Shown: piece after piece, positions 1 through 9,200 of the stretch | Layout of the letters: every line of letters begins with the position of its first letter | Numbering within the stretch: position 1 is the stretch's first letter | From: Lachnospiraceae bacterium | GTDB lineage: Bacteria; Bacillota; Clostridia; Lachnospirales; Lachnospiraceae | Length of the DNA stretch: 64,000 bases | NCBI GenBank assembly: GCA_017940415.1 | Contig: JAGAYR010000016.1 | Span: 62,001 to 126,000 of the forward strand | Reading direction: 5' to 3' | Made by a program: the position numbers and the translations under genes | Notes under the pieces: model-generated | What the model was told of the DNA's origin: nothing | Databases searched by the model: none | Seen by the model: the letters and a program-made list of their open reading frames with translations, nothing else

Positions 1-206
1 CTTCTGAAATCGATCTGTCTGTACTTTACTTTATTTCCGCCGCCCTTGTGACGAACGGTGATCTTACCCTGGCTGTTACGTCCTGCGTTCTTCTTCTTGT
101 TGCTGATGAGACTCTTCTCGGGAGTCTTCTTGGTAACTTCAGCGAAGTCAGAACCTGTCATGTTTCTTCTGGACGCTGTATAGGGCTTGTAAGTCTTAAT
201 ACCCAT
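1..206 (-). CDS. rplB: 50S ribosomal protein L2, N-terminal part (runs off the window)
   Basis: Only the first 68 codons are present; the gene continues beyond position 1. The translation begins [18 protein letters not shown] and contains [12 protein letters not shown], the N-terminal signature of bacterial L2, which binds 23S rRNA near the peptidyl transferase centre. The ATG at 206-204 is preceded by an AGGAGAA-type ribosome binding site. It lies downstream of rplW in the normal S10 operon order. The 106-base gap to rplW holds a short perfect hairpin (CGGACC/GGTCCG, 236-249). Identity is certain; only the N-terminus can be assessed. Confidence 0.96.
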   Translation of the reverse strand, partial: MGIKTYKPYTASRRNMTGSDFAEVTKKTPEKSLISNKKKNAGRNSQGKITVRHKGGGNKVKYRQIDFR

Positions 207-312
207 TTTTCAGTTCTCCTTTTTTCTAAACTATCCGGACCTTGGTCCGTTTGCACAGACTGCGTATATTCGTTTGGGTTATCACGCTGCCTGTATACTC
301 TTCAAGGACGAA

Positions 313-612
313 TTATAATCCGCTGTAGATCTCAATGTCCTTGCTGTCATCGGTGAGCCATACGATTGCTTTCTTGGTCTTAGCGGTCTCACCAACGGTG
401 CGGCCTCTTCTCTTGGTCTTTCCATCAAGGTTGATGGTGTTGACTCTCTTAACCTTAGCGCCATCGAACATCTTCTCGACAGCTTCCTTGATCTGGCTCT
501 TGTTTGATTCGGGATGTACGAGGAATGTGTACTTCTTCTCAGCCATTCCGCTCATGCTCTTCTCGGTGATCACAGGCTTAAGGATCACGTCATAAAACTT
601 AATGTCAGCCAT
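313..612 (-). CDS. rplW: 50S ribosomal protein L23
   Basis: This is a 99-residue protein of normal L23 length. It starts [19 protein letters not shown], and the VITEKS motif near the N-terminus and the central [19 protein letters not shown] stretch are typical of L23. L23 sits at the exit of the ribosomal tunnel and docks trigger factor and SRP. Its start codon touches the last base of the rplD stop codon (612), so translation is probably coupled. The place between rplD and rplB is the standard S10 operon order. Confidence 0.97.
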   Translation of the reverse strand: MADIKFYDVILKPVITEKSMSGMAEKKYTFLVHPESNKSQIKEAVEKMFDGAKVKRVNTINLDGKTKRRGRTVGETAKTKKAIVWLTDDSKDIEIYSGL

Positions 613-1232
613 TATGCGTACACCTCCTCAATTTTGCTAAGTGCATCTTTGGTAAGAACGAGCTTTCCTGCGGAAAGGATGTCGTAAACGTTGATTGCAT
701 TTACAACCTCGGTATTTACCTCAGCCATGTTTCTGGCGCTGAGCACTACATTCTGGTCATTGTCTGCGAGAACTACAAGTCCGTTCTCTACGTTGAGGTT
801 CTTCATAACCTTTGCGAACTCTTTGGTAGCGATCTCGTCAAGCTTGAGCTCATCTACAACTACGAGTGCATCATTCTGAACCTTATCGGTAAGCACGCTC
901 TTAAGAGCTGCCTGCTTCTCCTTCTTGTTAAGCTTGAAGGAATAATCTCTGGGAGTGGGAGCGAATACTACGCCGCCGCCGGTCCACTGAGGAGCTCTGA
1001 TGGATCCCTGTCTTGCATGACCGGTTCCCTTCTGTCTCCAAGGCTTACGTCCGCCGCCTGATACTTCAGAACGGGTCTTAGCCTTCTGTGTTCCCTGTCT
1101 GTTATTGGCAAGCTGCTGAAGTACAGCCATGTGTACGAGATGCTCGTTAATCTCAACTCCGAAGATTGAATCGCTAAGCTCGGTGGTACCGACTTCCTTG
1201 CCTTCCATATTGTATACGGATACTTTTGCCAT
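612..1232 (-). CDS. rplD: 50S ribosomal protein L4
   Basis: L4 of about 206 residues starting [15 protein letters not shown]. The central region has [19 protein letters not shown], the conserved basic loop that reaches into the exit tunnel and binds 23S rRNA. I chose the ATG at 1232, preceded by GAAAGGAGGACAGATAGAA, over the in-frame codon ten residues upstream, which would overlap the rplC stop region and lacks a comparable site. In some bacteria L4 also represses its own operon through the leader RNA. That activity has not been shown here, but the leader upstream of rpsJ makes it worth considering. Confidence 0.96.
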   Translation of the reverse strand: MAKVSVYNMEGKEVGTTELSDSIFGVEINEHLVHMAVLQQLANNRQGTQKAKTRSEVSGGGRKPWRQKGTGHARQGSIRAPQWTGGGVVFAPTPRDYSFKLNKKEKQAALKSVLTDKVQNDALVVVDELKLDEIATKEFAKVMKNLNVENGLVVLADNDQNVVLSARNMAEVNTEVVNAINVYDILSAGKLVLTKDALSKIEEVYA

Positions 1233-1258
1233 TTCTATCTGTCCTCCTTTCGCCGCGA

Positions 1259-1942
1259 TCAAACTTCTGCGATGGTAGTCTCTTTGATGGTGACGAGAGC
1301 ATTCTTAGCACCGGGTACTGCGCCCTTTACAAGAATGAGATTCTTCTCAGCATCAACTCTGACTATCTCGAGGTTCTGTACTGTTGCATTGACGCTTCCC
1401 ATGTGTCCGGGCATTCCCTTTCCCTTGAATACTCTTGAAGGGGATGAACAAGCGCCGTTTGATCCCTGATGTCTGTGGAACTTGGAACCGTGCTTCATGG
1501 GTCCTCTGTGCTGGCCGAGTCTCTTGACTGCACCCTGGAAGCCTTTTCCCTTGGTGATCGCAGATGCGTCGATGTGATCTCCGTTAGCGAAGATGTCAGC
1601 CTTGATCTCATCGCCTACGTTGTACTCAGCGCTGTTCTCAAAACGGAACTCTCTGACGTATCTCTTGGAAGTGGTGCCGGCCTTCTTGAAATGTCCTGCT
1701 TCAGCCTTGGTTGCACCGTTTCTGTGTGCGATCTTCTTATCGCCCTTGCCGTCCTTCTCAACAACCTTGTCTTTCATATCGACAAAGCCGACCTGGACTG
1801 CTTCATAGCCGTCGTTCTCTGCGGTCTTAACCTGAGTTACTACGCAGGGACCTGCCTGAAGTACGGTAACGGGGATAAGCTCTCCGTTATCTGCAAAGAT
1901 CTGAGTCATTCCGACCTTTGTTGTAAGTATTGCCTTTTTCAT
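1259..1942 (-). CDS. rplC: 50S ribosomal protein L3
   Basis: This is a 227-residue protein starting [16 protein letters not shown], the classic L3 N-terminus. It has the conserved [13 protein letters not shown] and GKGMPGHMG segments, which form the loop approaching the peptidyl transferase centre. A strong AGAGGAAAAGGAA ribosome binding site precedes the start. It is separated from rpsJ by 107 non-coding bases, somewhat long for this operon, in which no other gene is visible. It is the second gene of the S10 operon. Confidence 0.97.
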   Translation of the reverse strand: MKKAILTTKVGMTQIFADNGELIPVTVLQAGPCVVTQVKTAENDGYEAVQVGFVDMKDKVVEKDGKGDKKIAHRNGATKAEAGHFKKAGTTSKRYVREFRFENSAEYNVGDEIKADIFANGDHIDASAITKGKGFQGAVKRLGQHRGPMKHGSKFHRHQGSNGACSSPSRVFKGKGMPGHMGSVNATVQNLEIVRVDAEKNLILVKGAVPGAKNALVTIKETTIAEV

Positions 1943-2049
1943 TTCCTTTTCCTCTCTTAATCAGTGCCCGGGCCTTATGGCACATAATTGTCTACATATT
2001 GGACCGCTTACGCGTTCGTGTATAGTAGAGATTGTTTTCGTTACTTGCC

Positions 2050-2367
2050 TTATTTGTTAAGCATCTTGAGATCGATGAAGACACCGGCAGGCATCTCAAG
2101 GCGCTGTAAGGACTCGATGGTACCGGGAGTAGGAGCGGAAATGTCGATAAGTCTCTTGTGGGTTCTCTGCTCGAACTGCTCTCTGGAATCCTTATACTTA
2201 TGAGTTGCACGAAGAATGGTAACTACCTCTTTCTTGGTGGGAAGGGGCACAGGTCCCGAAACCTTAGAGCCGTTCTTCTTAGCAGTCTCGATGATCTTTG
2301 CTGCGGATGCATCAACGAGTTCATGCTCATAAGCCTTAAGTGTAATTCTCATTACTGATTTTGCCAT
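2050..2367 (-). CDS. rpsJ: 30S ribosomal protein S10
   Basis: S10 of 105 residues starting [19 protein letters not shown], with the conserved [16 protein letters not shown] segment in the middle and the C-terminal [13 protein letters not shown]10 belongs to the 30S head and, as NusE, takes part in antitermination. The ATG at 2367 follows AAAAGGAGGCGAC. A later ATG (MRITLK) is possible, but the first has the better spacing. It is the first gene of the S10 operon, and an untranslated leader of about 290 nt precedes it. Confidence 0.96.
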   Translation of the reverse strand: MAKSVMRITLKAYEHELVDASAAKIIETAKKNGSKVSGPVPLPTKKEVVTILRATHKYKDSREQFEQRTHKRLIDISAPTPGTIESLQRLEMPAGVFIDLKMLNK

Positions 2368-2662
2368 AAAAAAAGTCGCCTCCTTTTCGCGATTTCGCAG
2401 GATCTCCTTTTATTAGAAGTTATCCCGCAATCTTGCGACAAGCGGTGACTGTACACTTGCCCGTGTGTTTCCTACCCGCTTACGCGGATGAAACCTTGGC
2501 CCCGGTTTCTTGCAGGCCACACGTCGTTTCTGCCTGAGGCAGACTGTAATGGTACAGTGACTTGTCGTCAGTTTTGTAACTTGACATTCGCTCCGCGGAA
2601 AAACCAGGTTCGGATCATTCCTTACCTGCAACCTCACGCTTCACAGCTATCACGTCACAGCA
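2368..2662 (-). promoter_or_regulatory. Structured 5' leader of the S10 operon
   Basis: Between the predicted transcription start near 2662 and rpsJ are about 290 untranslated bases rich in perfect hairpins. These are TCTGCC/GGCAGA (2529-2543), ACTGTA/TACAGT (2543-2558), GAAACC/GGTTTC (2490-2509), CCGC/GCGG with a four-base loop (2476-2487) and CGCA/TGCG (2426-2437). S10 operons of other bacteria carry leaders that bind L4 for autoregulation. I infer a similar role but cannot match this leader to a named family. No open reading frame with a good start was found here. Confidence 0.6.
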
Positions 2663-2668
2663 TTTGAT

Positions 2669-2697
2669 ATCATACACACCTTTTATAATAAATGCAA
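2669..2697 (-). promoter_or_regulatory. Sigma-70-type promoter of the S10 operon with UP-like A/T tract
   Basis: On the minus strand there is a -35 TTGCAT (2697-2692), a 17-base spacer and a -10 TATGAT (2674-2669). Just upstream (about 2698-2737) are phased A and T runs resembling an UP element, expected for a strongly expressed ribosomal protein operon. The start point is inferred near 2662. Confidence 0.7.
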
Positions 2698-2787
2698 CAA
2701 AAATTTTTAATTTTTTTCAGTAAATTTTTTTTGCACCAAAAAGATGCTATATATAGTGGTCGCATACGCCTGCTGCCACAACCGCAG

Positions 2788-3684
2788 TCAGACCTCCCAT
2801 CTTCCGCTGGCACCGCAGGGAAGATAAAGCCCCGTTCCCGATATGGGAAGTCCCACTTCGTCAGACTTACAGCTTCCTCCAAACTTCGGAGTGATGAGCT
2901 TGCCCATCATGTGATCCAAAACTCCTGCCTGAAGTCCGGTGGTGTAAGAATTTATTAGGAAGAAAAGCGGTCTGTCCGAAAGAAGCTGAACGCAGTTTTC
3001 CAGGAAAGGCCAGATGCTTTCTTCAATCTTCCAGATCTCGCCCTTGGGCCCTCTTCCGTATGAGGGAGGATCCATTATTATTCCGTCATATTTATTGCCG
3101 CGTCTGATCTCACGCTCTACGAACTTGCCGCAATCATCCACCAGCCATCTTACGGGTCTGTCCGAAAGTCCGCTTGATGCGGCATTTTCTTTGGCCCAGT
3201 TTACCATTCCTTTTGACGCATCCACATGGGCAACGCTTGCGCCCGCTGCCAGTGCAGCCATGGTAGCTCCGCCGGTATAAGCAAAAAGATTGAGCACCTT
3301 AACGGGATCACCCTCAGTTCTCTTTCCGGCTTCCTTCTTTATTATAGAAGAAGTCCATTCCCAGTTGGCCGCCTGCTCGGGAAAAACTCCCGTATGCTTG
3401 AAAGCAAAAGGCTTGAGATTAAAAGACAGCTTCTCATCAATGCTCTTAAGATCATAGGAAATGCTCCACTCGTTGGGGAGTCCTTTGAATTCCCACTCTC
3501 CTCCGCCCTTTGAAGATCTGTGGTAATGGCCGTCATTCTTTTTCCAGCCGGGATGTTTATGATCACACTTCCAGATGACCTGAGGATCGGGTCTTACGAG
3601 AATATAATCCCCCCATCTTTCCAGTTTCTCACCGTTCCCGGTATCAAGCACTTCATAATCTTTCCAGTTATCAGCTACGTACAT
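2788..3684 (-). CDS. RlmI-like class I SAM-dependent methyltransferase (COG1092 type)
   Basis: This 298-residue protein is probably an RNA methyltransferase acting on rRNA. The SAM-binding motif LNLFAYTGGAT lies at about residues 131-141, followed by an acidic VDAS strand end. The DPPSYGRG motif at 205-212 is typical of the COG1092 RlmI/RlmL-type family. The N-terminal 100 residues form the small beta-rich part of such enzymes. Its start lies inside the last codons of the epimerase gene (14-base overlap), so the two are probably co-transcribed and coupled. The exact target base cannot be read from the sequence. Confidence 0.82.
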   Translation of the reverse strand: MYVADNWKDYEVLDTGNGEKLERWGDYILVRPDPQVIWKCDHKHPGWKKNDGHYHRSSKGGGEWEFKGLPNEWSISYDLKSIDEKLSFNLKPFAFKHTGVFPEQAANWEWTSSIIKKEAGKRTEGDPVKVLNLFAYTGGATMAALAAGASVAHVDASKGMVNWAKENAASSGLSDRPVRWLVDDCGKFVEREIRRGNKYDGIIMDPPSYGRGPKGEIWKIEESIWPFLENCVQLLSDRPLFFLINSYTTGLQAGVLDHMMGKLITPKFGGSCKSDEVGLPISGTGLYLPCGASGRWEV

Positions 3685-4549
3685 AATTCTCCCAGGCTTC
3701 TTTCAAGCCTTCATTAATATCTGTGTATTCAAAACCCGTCTTTTCAAGTGCGCTTCCGTCGTACTTTTCGGATTCCGCCTTCATTATCGGATAAGGAAAA
3801 GGAACCTGCTGCATGAATGCTTCCTCAGGGGTCACCTTGATAACCTCAAAATCCTTTCCTGTCACTTCCCTAAAAATCCGGGTCAGATCTTCATATGTAT
3901 ATGTGAACGAAGGTGTCACATTAAATGCCCTTCCGGCAAAAGAAAACTCTCCGCAGGCCTTAAGTGCAGCCTTTGCCACGTCCGACACACTTACCATCTG
4001 GAAAAAGCCGTCGCTCGGTGCAGGTTCCAATATCTGCCCCGCCGCGCTAATCCATTTAAAATATATATTTTCCCTCGGAGCGTAATTTCCGGGACCATAT
4101 ATTATTGAAGGTCTCAGCACACAACGGTTTTCGATGCTTTCGATCTCTTTTTCAAGGGATACTTTTCCTAATATATATGCCCCCGCTTCTCCGCCAAAGT
4201 CTCTGGTCTCAAATTCCGCAGACTCATCAAGAAGCTCTCCGGTGCCTCTCCCATATACATCAACGGTACTGATAAAGACGTATCTGCCCGTCCTGTCACC
4301 AAGTGCATCCTTAACCCTTCGGATATCGCCTTTTACATAGGCACAGAAATCAACCGTCGCATCATATTCACCGGCTATCTTCGAAAGGTCTTCGGGTACC
4401 GATCTGTCACCTCTTGTCTCGGTGACTCCCTCCATATTAAGGGGTCTGGTTCCGCGATTAAAGACTGTGACCTTATGCCCTTCCGAAAGAGCAAGCTTCA
4501 CAAACCTGTATCCGAGAAAATAACTTCCGCCCAGAACAAGGATATTCAT
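3671..4549 (-). CDS. NAD-dependent epimerase/dehydratase family protein (extended SDR)
   Basis: This is a 292-residue Rossmann protein. The nucleotide-binding loop reads GGSYFLGY (residues 7-14), a variant of GGTGFIG, and NRGTRP follows the second strand. The catalytic YxxxK is YILGK (Tyr125, Lys129) and the upstream Ser/Thr is in STVDVYG. Such enzymes modify nucleotide sugars or related substrates; the substrate here is unknown. I chose the ATG at 4549 because the motif then starts at residue 7, as usual, rather than after an unrelated 42-residue extension. It is divergent from the DHH gene. Confidence 0.8.
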   Translation of the reverse strand: MNILVLGGSYFLGYRFVKLALSEGHKVTVFNRGTRPLNMEGVTETRGDRSVPEDLSKIAGEYDATVDFCAYVKGDIRRVKDALGDRTGRYVFISTVDVYGRGTGELLDESAEFETRDFGGEAGAYILGKVSLEKEIESIENRCVLRPSIIYGPGNYAPRENIYFKWISAAGQILEPAPSDGFFQMVSVSDVAKAALKACGEFSFAGRAFNVTPSFTYTYEDLTRIFREVTGKDFEVIKVTPEEAFMQQVPFPYPIMKAESEKYDGSALEKTGFEYTDINEGLKEAWENYVRS

Positions 4550-4634
4550 CGCAATCACCGCTTTCTCATAATACGCATGTATTGTATAATAACAGAAGTA
4601 ACTGCATTTTATCATATGAAAAGGAGACCGTAAA

Positions 4635-6158
4635 ATGAAACTGTCGGATCTGCTCAAATTTGACAACATTGTCATACAGTGTCACGACAACCCCGATGCG
4701 GATGCCATCGGATCAGGTTTCGCTCTCTATTCCTTTTTTCAGGAAAAAGGAAAAAATGTCCGTTTCATTTATTCGGGTAAGAAAACAATCTCCAAATCCA
4801 ATCTTGAATATCTCGTCGAGGCGCTCAAGATTCCCATTGAATATGAGCCTTCAAACATAGGCAATCCTGATCTTCTGATCACATGCGACTGCCAGTACGG
4901 TGAAAGCAACGTGACCATGTTTGATGCCAAAGAAATCGCCATCATCGATCACCACCAGGTTGCTCCCGGCAAAAAGCTCCCCAAGCTCTGCGAGATCAGA
5001 TCCGGTATCGGATGCTGCTGCACCGTTATCTGGGACATGATGAGAAAAGAAAAATATCGTCCCGGTCCCGAAGTTTCCTCAGCAATGTACTACGGCCTCT
5101 TTACCGATACAAATTCCCTTTCAGAATTATTCCATCCTCTTGATAAGGATATGCTGGAAGAGATCTTCGTTGACCAGGCACTTCTTCGCAGGCTGAACGG
5201 AATGAACATTTCCCTTGAAGAAGCCAAGATTGCCGGTATCGCTCTCCTCGGCGTGGAGTATCATCAGGACCATAACTATGCGATCCTCGAAGCCCAGCCC
5301 TGTGACCCCAACATACTCGGACTTATCAGTGATTTCTTCCTCTCCGTAGATTCGGTCAATGTATGTCTGGTCTTCTCGGTGCTTGATTACGGCATAAAAT
5401 ATTCCGTTCGAAGCGACTATGCGGAAGTCCGTGCGGATGAACTTGCCGCATATATCTCCGAACACATCGGAAGCGGCGGAGGACACACCAACAAAGCCGG
5501 CGGATTTATCCAGAACGAGCTTCTCTCCCAGGAATATAAGAGATATGCCGAATCCTCGGAAAAAGAAAAAACCGCGGCCGTCACTTCGATCCTCAGGGAA
5601 AGAATGCACGATTACTTCTCCAGCGTCGATGTTATCTATGCCGGCAAGACCAAGGTTTCAACCCGCGGTATGAAAGAATATGTAAAGATGCCGATCAAAC
5701 AGGGATATGCGATTCCCAAGGAATTCCTTCCCATCGGAACCAAGATCATGGTAAGAACCCTTGAGGGAGACCTGTATCTCACTGTTCAGGAAGATACCGT
5801 GATCATGATAGGAATAAGAGGCGAGGTATACCCTTCCACTCAGGCGGTATTTAAAAAGAACTACAAGAAACTAAAGGGAAAGTATGACCTTGATCTCGAA
5901 TACAGTCCCACAGTCAGGATCACCTCAACCACGGAGGTTATAGACCTGGTACCCGTAGCACATATGTGCGTCTCAACGGGAGGCAATCACATTCTTGCGA
6001 AGCCCCTTAAGAGAAGAGCCAAGGTATTTACCAAGTGGCTCAAGAACGATTACTTAAACGGAGAGATCGGCGATTATATCGCCATGAAAGCATCGGATCC
6101 GGATGATGTTTATATCATCGGAAAAGACCTGTTCAAAGAAAGTTATGAGCTTGTATAA
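4635..6158 (+). CDS. DHH/DHHA1 family phosphoesterase with extra C-terminal domain
   Basis: This 507-residue protein has an N-terminal DHH phosphoesterase core with HDNPDADAIGSG (residues 17-28), CDC (84-86) and DHH (105-107). A DHHA1 domain follows, with GSGGGHTNKAGG at 279-290. Relatives (NrnA and similar) hydrolyse oligoribonucleotides, phosphoadenosine phosphate or cyclic dinucleotide products. Residues from about 330 to 507 are an additional region I do not recognise. The start follows AAAAGGAGACCGTAAA. The gene ends next to a 21-bp palindrome shared with the convergent TIR gene. Confidence 0.85.
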   Translation: MKLSDLLKFDNIVIQCHDNPDADAIGSGFALYSFFQEKGKNVRFIYSGKKTISKSNLEYLVEALKIPIEYEPSNIGNPDLLITCDCQYGESNVTMFDAKEIAIIDHHQVAPGKKLPKLCEIRSGIGCCCTVIWDMMRKEKYRPGPEVSSAMYYGLFTDTNSLSELFHPLDKDMLEEIFVDQALLRRLNGMNISLEEAKIAGIALLGVEYHQDHNYAILEAQPCDPNILGLISDFFLSVDSVNVCLVFSVLDYGIKYSVRSDYAEVRADELAAYISEHIGSGGGHTNKAGGFIQNELLSQEYKRYAESSEKEKTAAVTSILRERMHDYFSSVDVIYAGKTKVSTRGMKEYVKMPIKQGYAIPKEFLPIGTKIMVRTLEGDLYLTVQEDTVIMIGIRGEVYPSTQAVFKKNYKKLKGKYDLDLEYSPTVRITSTTEVIDLVPVAHMCVSTGGNHILAKPLKRRAKVFTKWLKNDYLNGEIGDYIAMKASDPDDVYIIGKDLFKESYELV

Positions 6159-6164
6159 ATAAAT

Positions 6165-6212
6165 ATATGACAGTGGGGGCGCTTCCATATAGAAGCGCCC
6201 CCACTGTCATAT
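6165..6212. repeat. Long perfect palindrome (REP-like element A; possible bidirectional terminator)
   Basis: Two perfect 21-base arms (6165-6185 and 6192-6212) flank a six-base loop CATATA. The arm carries ATGACAGT next to GGGGGCGCTTC. It sits between the convergent ends of the DHH and TIR genes but lacks a T run. It shares the ATGACA box and the GGGGRCGNTTC core with the element at 12721-12764, and the core with the one at 51721-51771, which suggests a dispersed repeat family rather than a unique terminator. Confidence 0.75.
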
Positions 6213-6221
6213 TAATATCAA

Positions 6222-9200
6222 TCAAGTATCTTCTATTCCGTATCTCTTCTTCATATCGGCGCTCATGGCAGCATCACCGATAAATTCCATTCCCTCGGCA
6301 ACAAGTTCCTCTATACTCTTGACCTTAAAATAACCGAGTGATCCGGCGCCACCTACATCACCGTAGACCCTGACATAAAACTTTTCGTTGTCTTTATCAT
6401 ATGCCAGCAGGCCGATTATAATAACTTTGACCTTAAATTCATCCAGATAGATCACTGAAGAATAATCTTTCCTTTTAATGATCAGGATATCATCAACTAT
6501 CTCAAAAGATATATCCTCATGATTCACTATCGTTGTATCGATATTTCCGCGAAAAGCATCAAGGCTGTTAAGAATGTTCCCGTTCATATCATAAAGGCCC
6601 ACCATGCCGTTATTCATAAGTACGACAAGTCCTTTTTCACATACAAAAACATCATTAACCGTCGTTTCTAAATCAGATATCTCCGCTATCTTAGGCCCAT
6701 CCGCTTCATATATGCTTACCCTTTCTCCGTTTGATACCGCTACCCATTCCGAATCGGGACTCCAGCAAGCAAATGTCTCGCCGGTATAATCTAGAGCTAT
6801 CATATTTCCGGATTCAAGGCTTGTAAGGTATGTGGTACCGTTGGTAGTAAACTGATCCAGCATTATGGCATGTTTTCCGTCAGGTGAAACACGCAATTTA
6901 CATGTCGGGAAGTAGCCTTCTTCTTCCGGCTTCAGTTCGAACGTCTCACCGCTGCCGTCAGATGTATCATATTTATATATATAAGGAGCTTCGGAGTATC
7001 CTCCCGAGCAGCTGAAATAGATACAGCCGTCCACGTAATCGGTGTTATAAGTATTAATATCGGGAAGATCCGTGACTCTGGTAATGTTGCCGCCCGCAAT
7101 ATCTATCTTATACAGCTTGTCCCCATATTCACCGGAAATGTTATTTGAATTGTTCATATATACATTTCCGAACTCATCGGTTCCTATAAAGTTTACGGCG
7201 GTAAAGTATTCTCCTTCTACTTTGGCGGTCCATACAACATTAGCAGATGCCATATCCACGCAGTACAGATTCATATCACCGTCAAGTGCCAGAAGTCTTT
7301 TTCCGGACACGAAGGCAGTTTTTGCTCCGCCGCTTCCCGTTCCCTGAACGGCGTTATAGCTTCTGTCATAGAAAAACGAACTGTATTCAGCCAGATAATT
7401 GCTGTCGGAACATTTGATCAGATAATGATTCGCCCCATCGGCTCCGGTAAAGACCGCCGAATCGTCAATCATCTCTTCGAAATACATATATATTAATGTG
7501 CCGGTATCCGGTTCATCCAGCTTAACGATCGCATACTGTCCGTTTCTGAGGATCATATAAAGCCTTGTTTCCGAAGTATTCAGATACGCGTCAATATACT
7601 CCGATGCCAGTTCTCTTTCGGACAGAATTTCTCCGGTCTGAAGTTCTATGATCACACATTTGTTGGAAAAACCAACCGCTACCGCATCCGAAATATCATC
7701 TCCGGTTCCGTATTTAACAAACGTCATTCCGGAGTCATATCCGACCAGGGTGTGTGAAACTGCTGTGTTCCAAAGCAGTTTACCTGTTTCCGCATCATTA
7801 CACTCGGTCACCCGGCTGCCTTCCTTGAGTATCTGAACGCCGAACCAGTCAAGACTGCCATCTTCAACATCTTCTTCGTGCTCAATGAGCAGTTTTTCCG
7901 AATCAGGCGTAAAAGCCAGATCGGAGACATACCCATAGCCTTCTCCTACAGTTTTCCACTCAAGGGTTTCTCTGTCGTATATGATTATGCCCCTCACATC
8001 GATACCGGATGTATAGAGCAGGGCGATCTTTGACCCATCCGGAGAAAAAACCGCTTTGTTTATAGCAATATCCCAAATGCTATCATCGGGATTCTCCACA
8101 ATATCATTCAGATCATATTGAAGCTTTTCTTCTCCTGTAAAGAGATCCAGCACAACAAAAGCTCCGCGTGAAAAATACAAAAATTCAGAGCCGTCATACG
8201 AAATTCTGAAAGACTCAAAATTAGTATCGGCAGAGCTTTTATCCTCCCACGGCAAATTCCAAAGTTCGGTCTCCAGATCGCTGTCCATCACCCGGATCAT
8301 ATTCTTGTAGGCAAGTATAACCCTTCCTTCGGAATCAATGACAAAATTAGTCAGTTTCGAATCATCCGAAATAAACGTCCCAAGAAGCGTATGATCATTA
8401 AGACTCCATATATTCAGAGTTCCGAGGGTATCAAGAACGGCAACTCTCATATTCTTATAATCTACACGGAACTTATTAATATGATCGCCGGAACCGTAAT
8501 TCCAGATAACTGCGGTATCCGTAACTCCCGGAGACAGATACAATCCGAGAGCGGTGGAAAGAGCATATTCCGCATCACTTGTTACAGGTCTGTCCTTCCC
8601 CTCGGAAGGAAGTGCCGCCAAAGCAAGCTGTACCGCACCGAGCCTGTCGCCGGCTTCAAGAAGTTCTTCCGATTCCGAAGCCAGATACGCGGACTGATTG
8701 CGGAGAGCATCCATATAATTTGCCTGAGCCTGTGCATAGTTCTCCTCGGCAAGGGCCAGATTACTCTGCGCAAGAGCATAATTGGACTCTGCCCTTTCGT
8801 AATTCATCCTTATCTGAAGCAGACTCCAGGTCAGATATCCGATAATTGTCGCTATGGCAACTGCTGCGCAGCCACCTATAATGGAATTTCTGCGCCTTAT
8901 ATACTGCTTTCTTCTCTGAACAAGTTCATCATATGAACATCCGATAATGGCAGCGGCAAGGCGGGGAAGCTCATACTTACGCGCCTTTTTAATATCCATT
9001 CTGTAATCGCAGCTCAAGGGCTCGATCATTACATCCTTTGTCTCAAGCTGTCCGCCCGGAAGGTAATTTACGGTTGTGTCATGCATCAGGATATCAGGAA
9101 TGACCTCTTCGGGCTCTCCGTCTACAAGAACGGTAAATACATCCTTCTTATCATGATATTTCAGGAAGGTCTCGATCTCTTTTCTGACCCATATGGACTC

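Noticed and set aside
1469-1960. Open frame of 163 codons on the plus strand
   Set aside because: It lies opposite rplC, whose protein is certain; composition and lack of a start site show it is an antisense shadow.
3342-3717. Additional small genes opposite the methyltransferase and epimerase
   Set aside because: Several short frames on both strands, none with a ribosome binding site or recognisable protein pattern.
8391-8936. Open frame of 181 codons on the plus strand
   Set aside because: Opposite the TIR-propeller gene; no ribosome binding site and no protein-like pattern.
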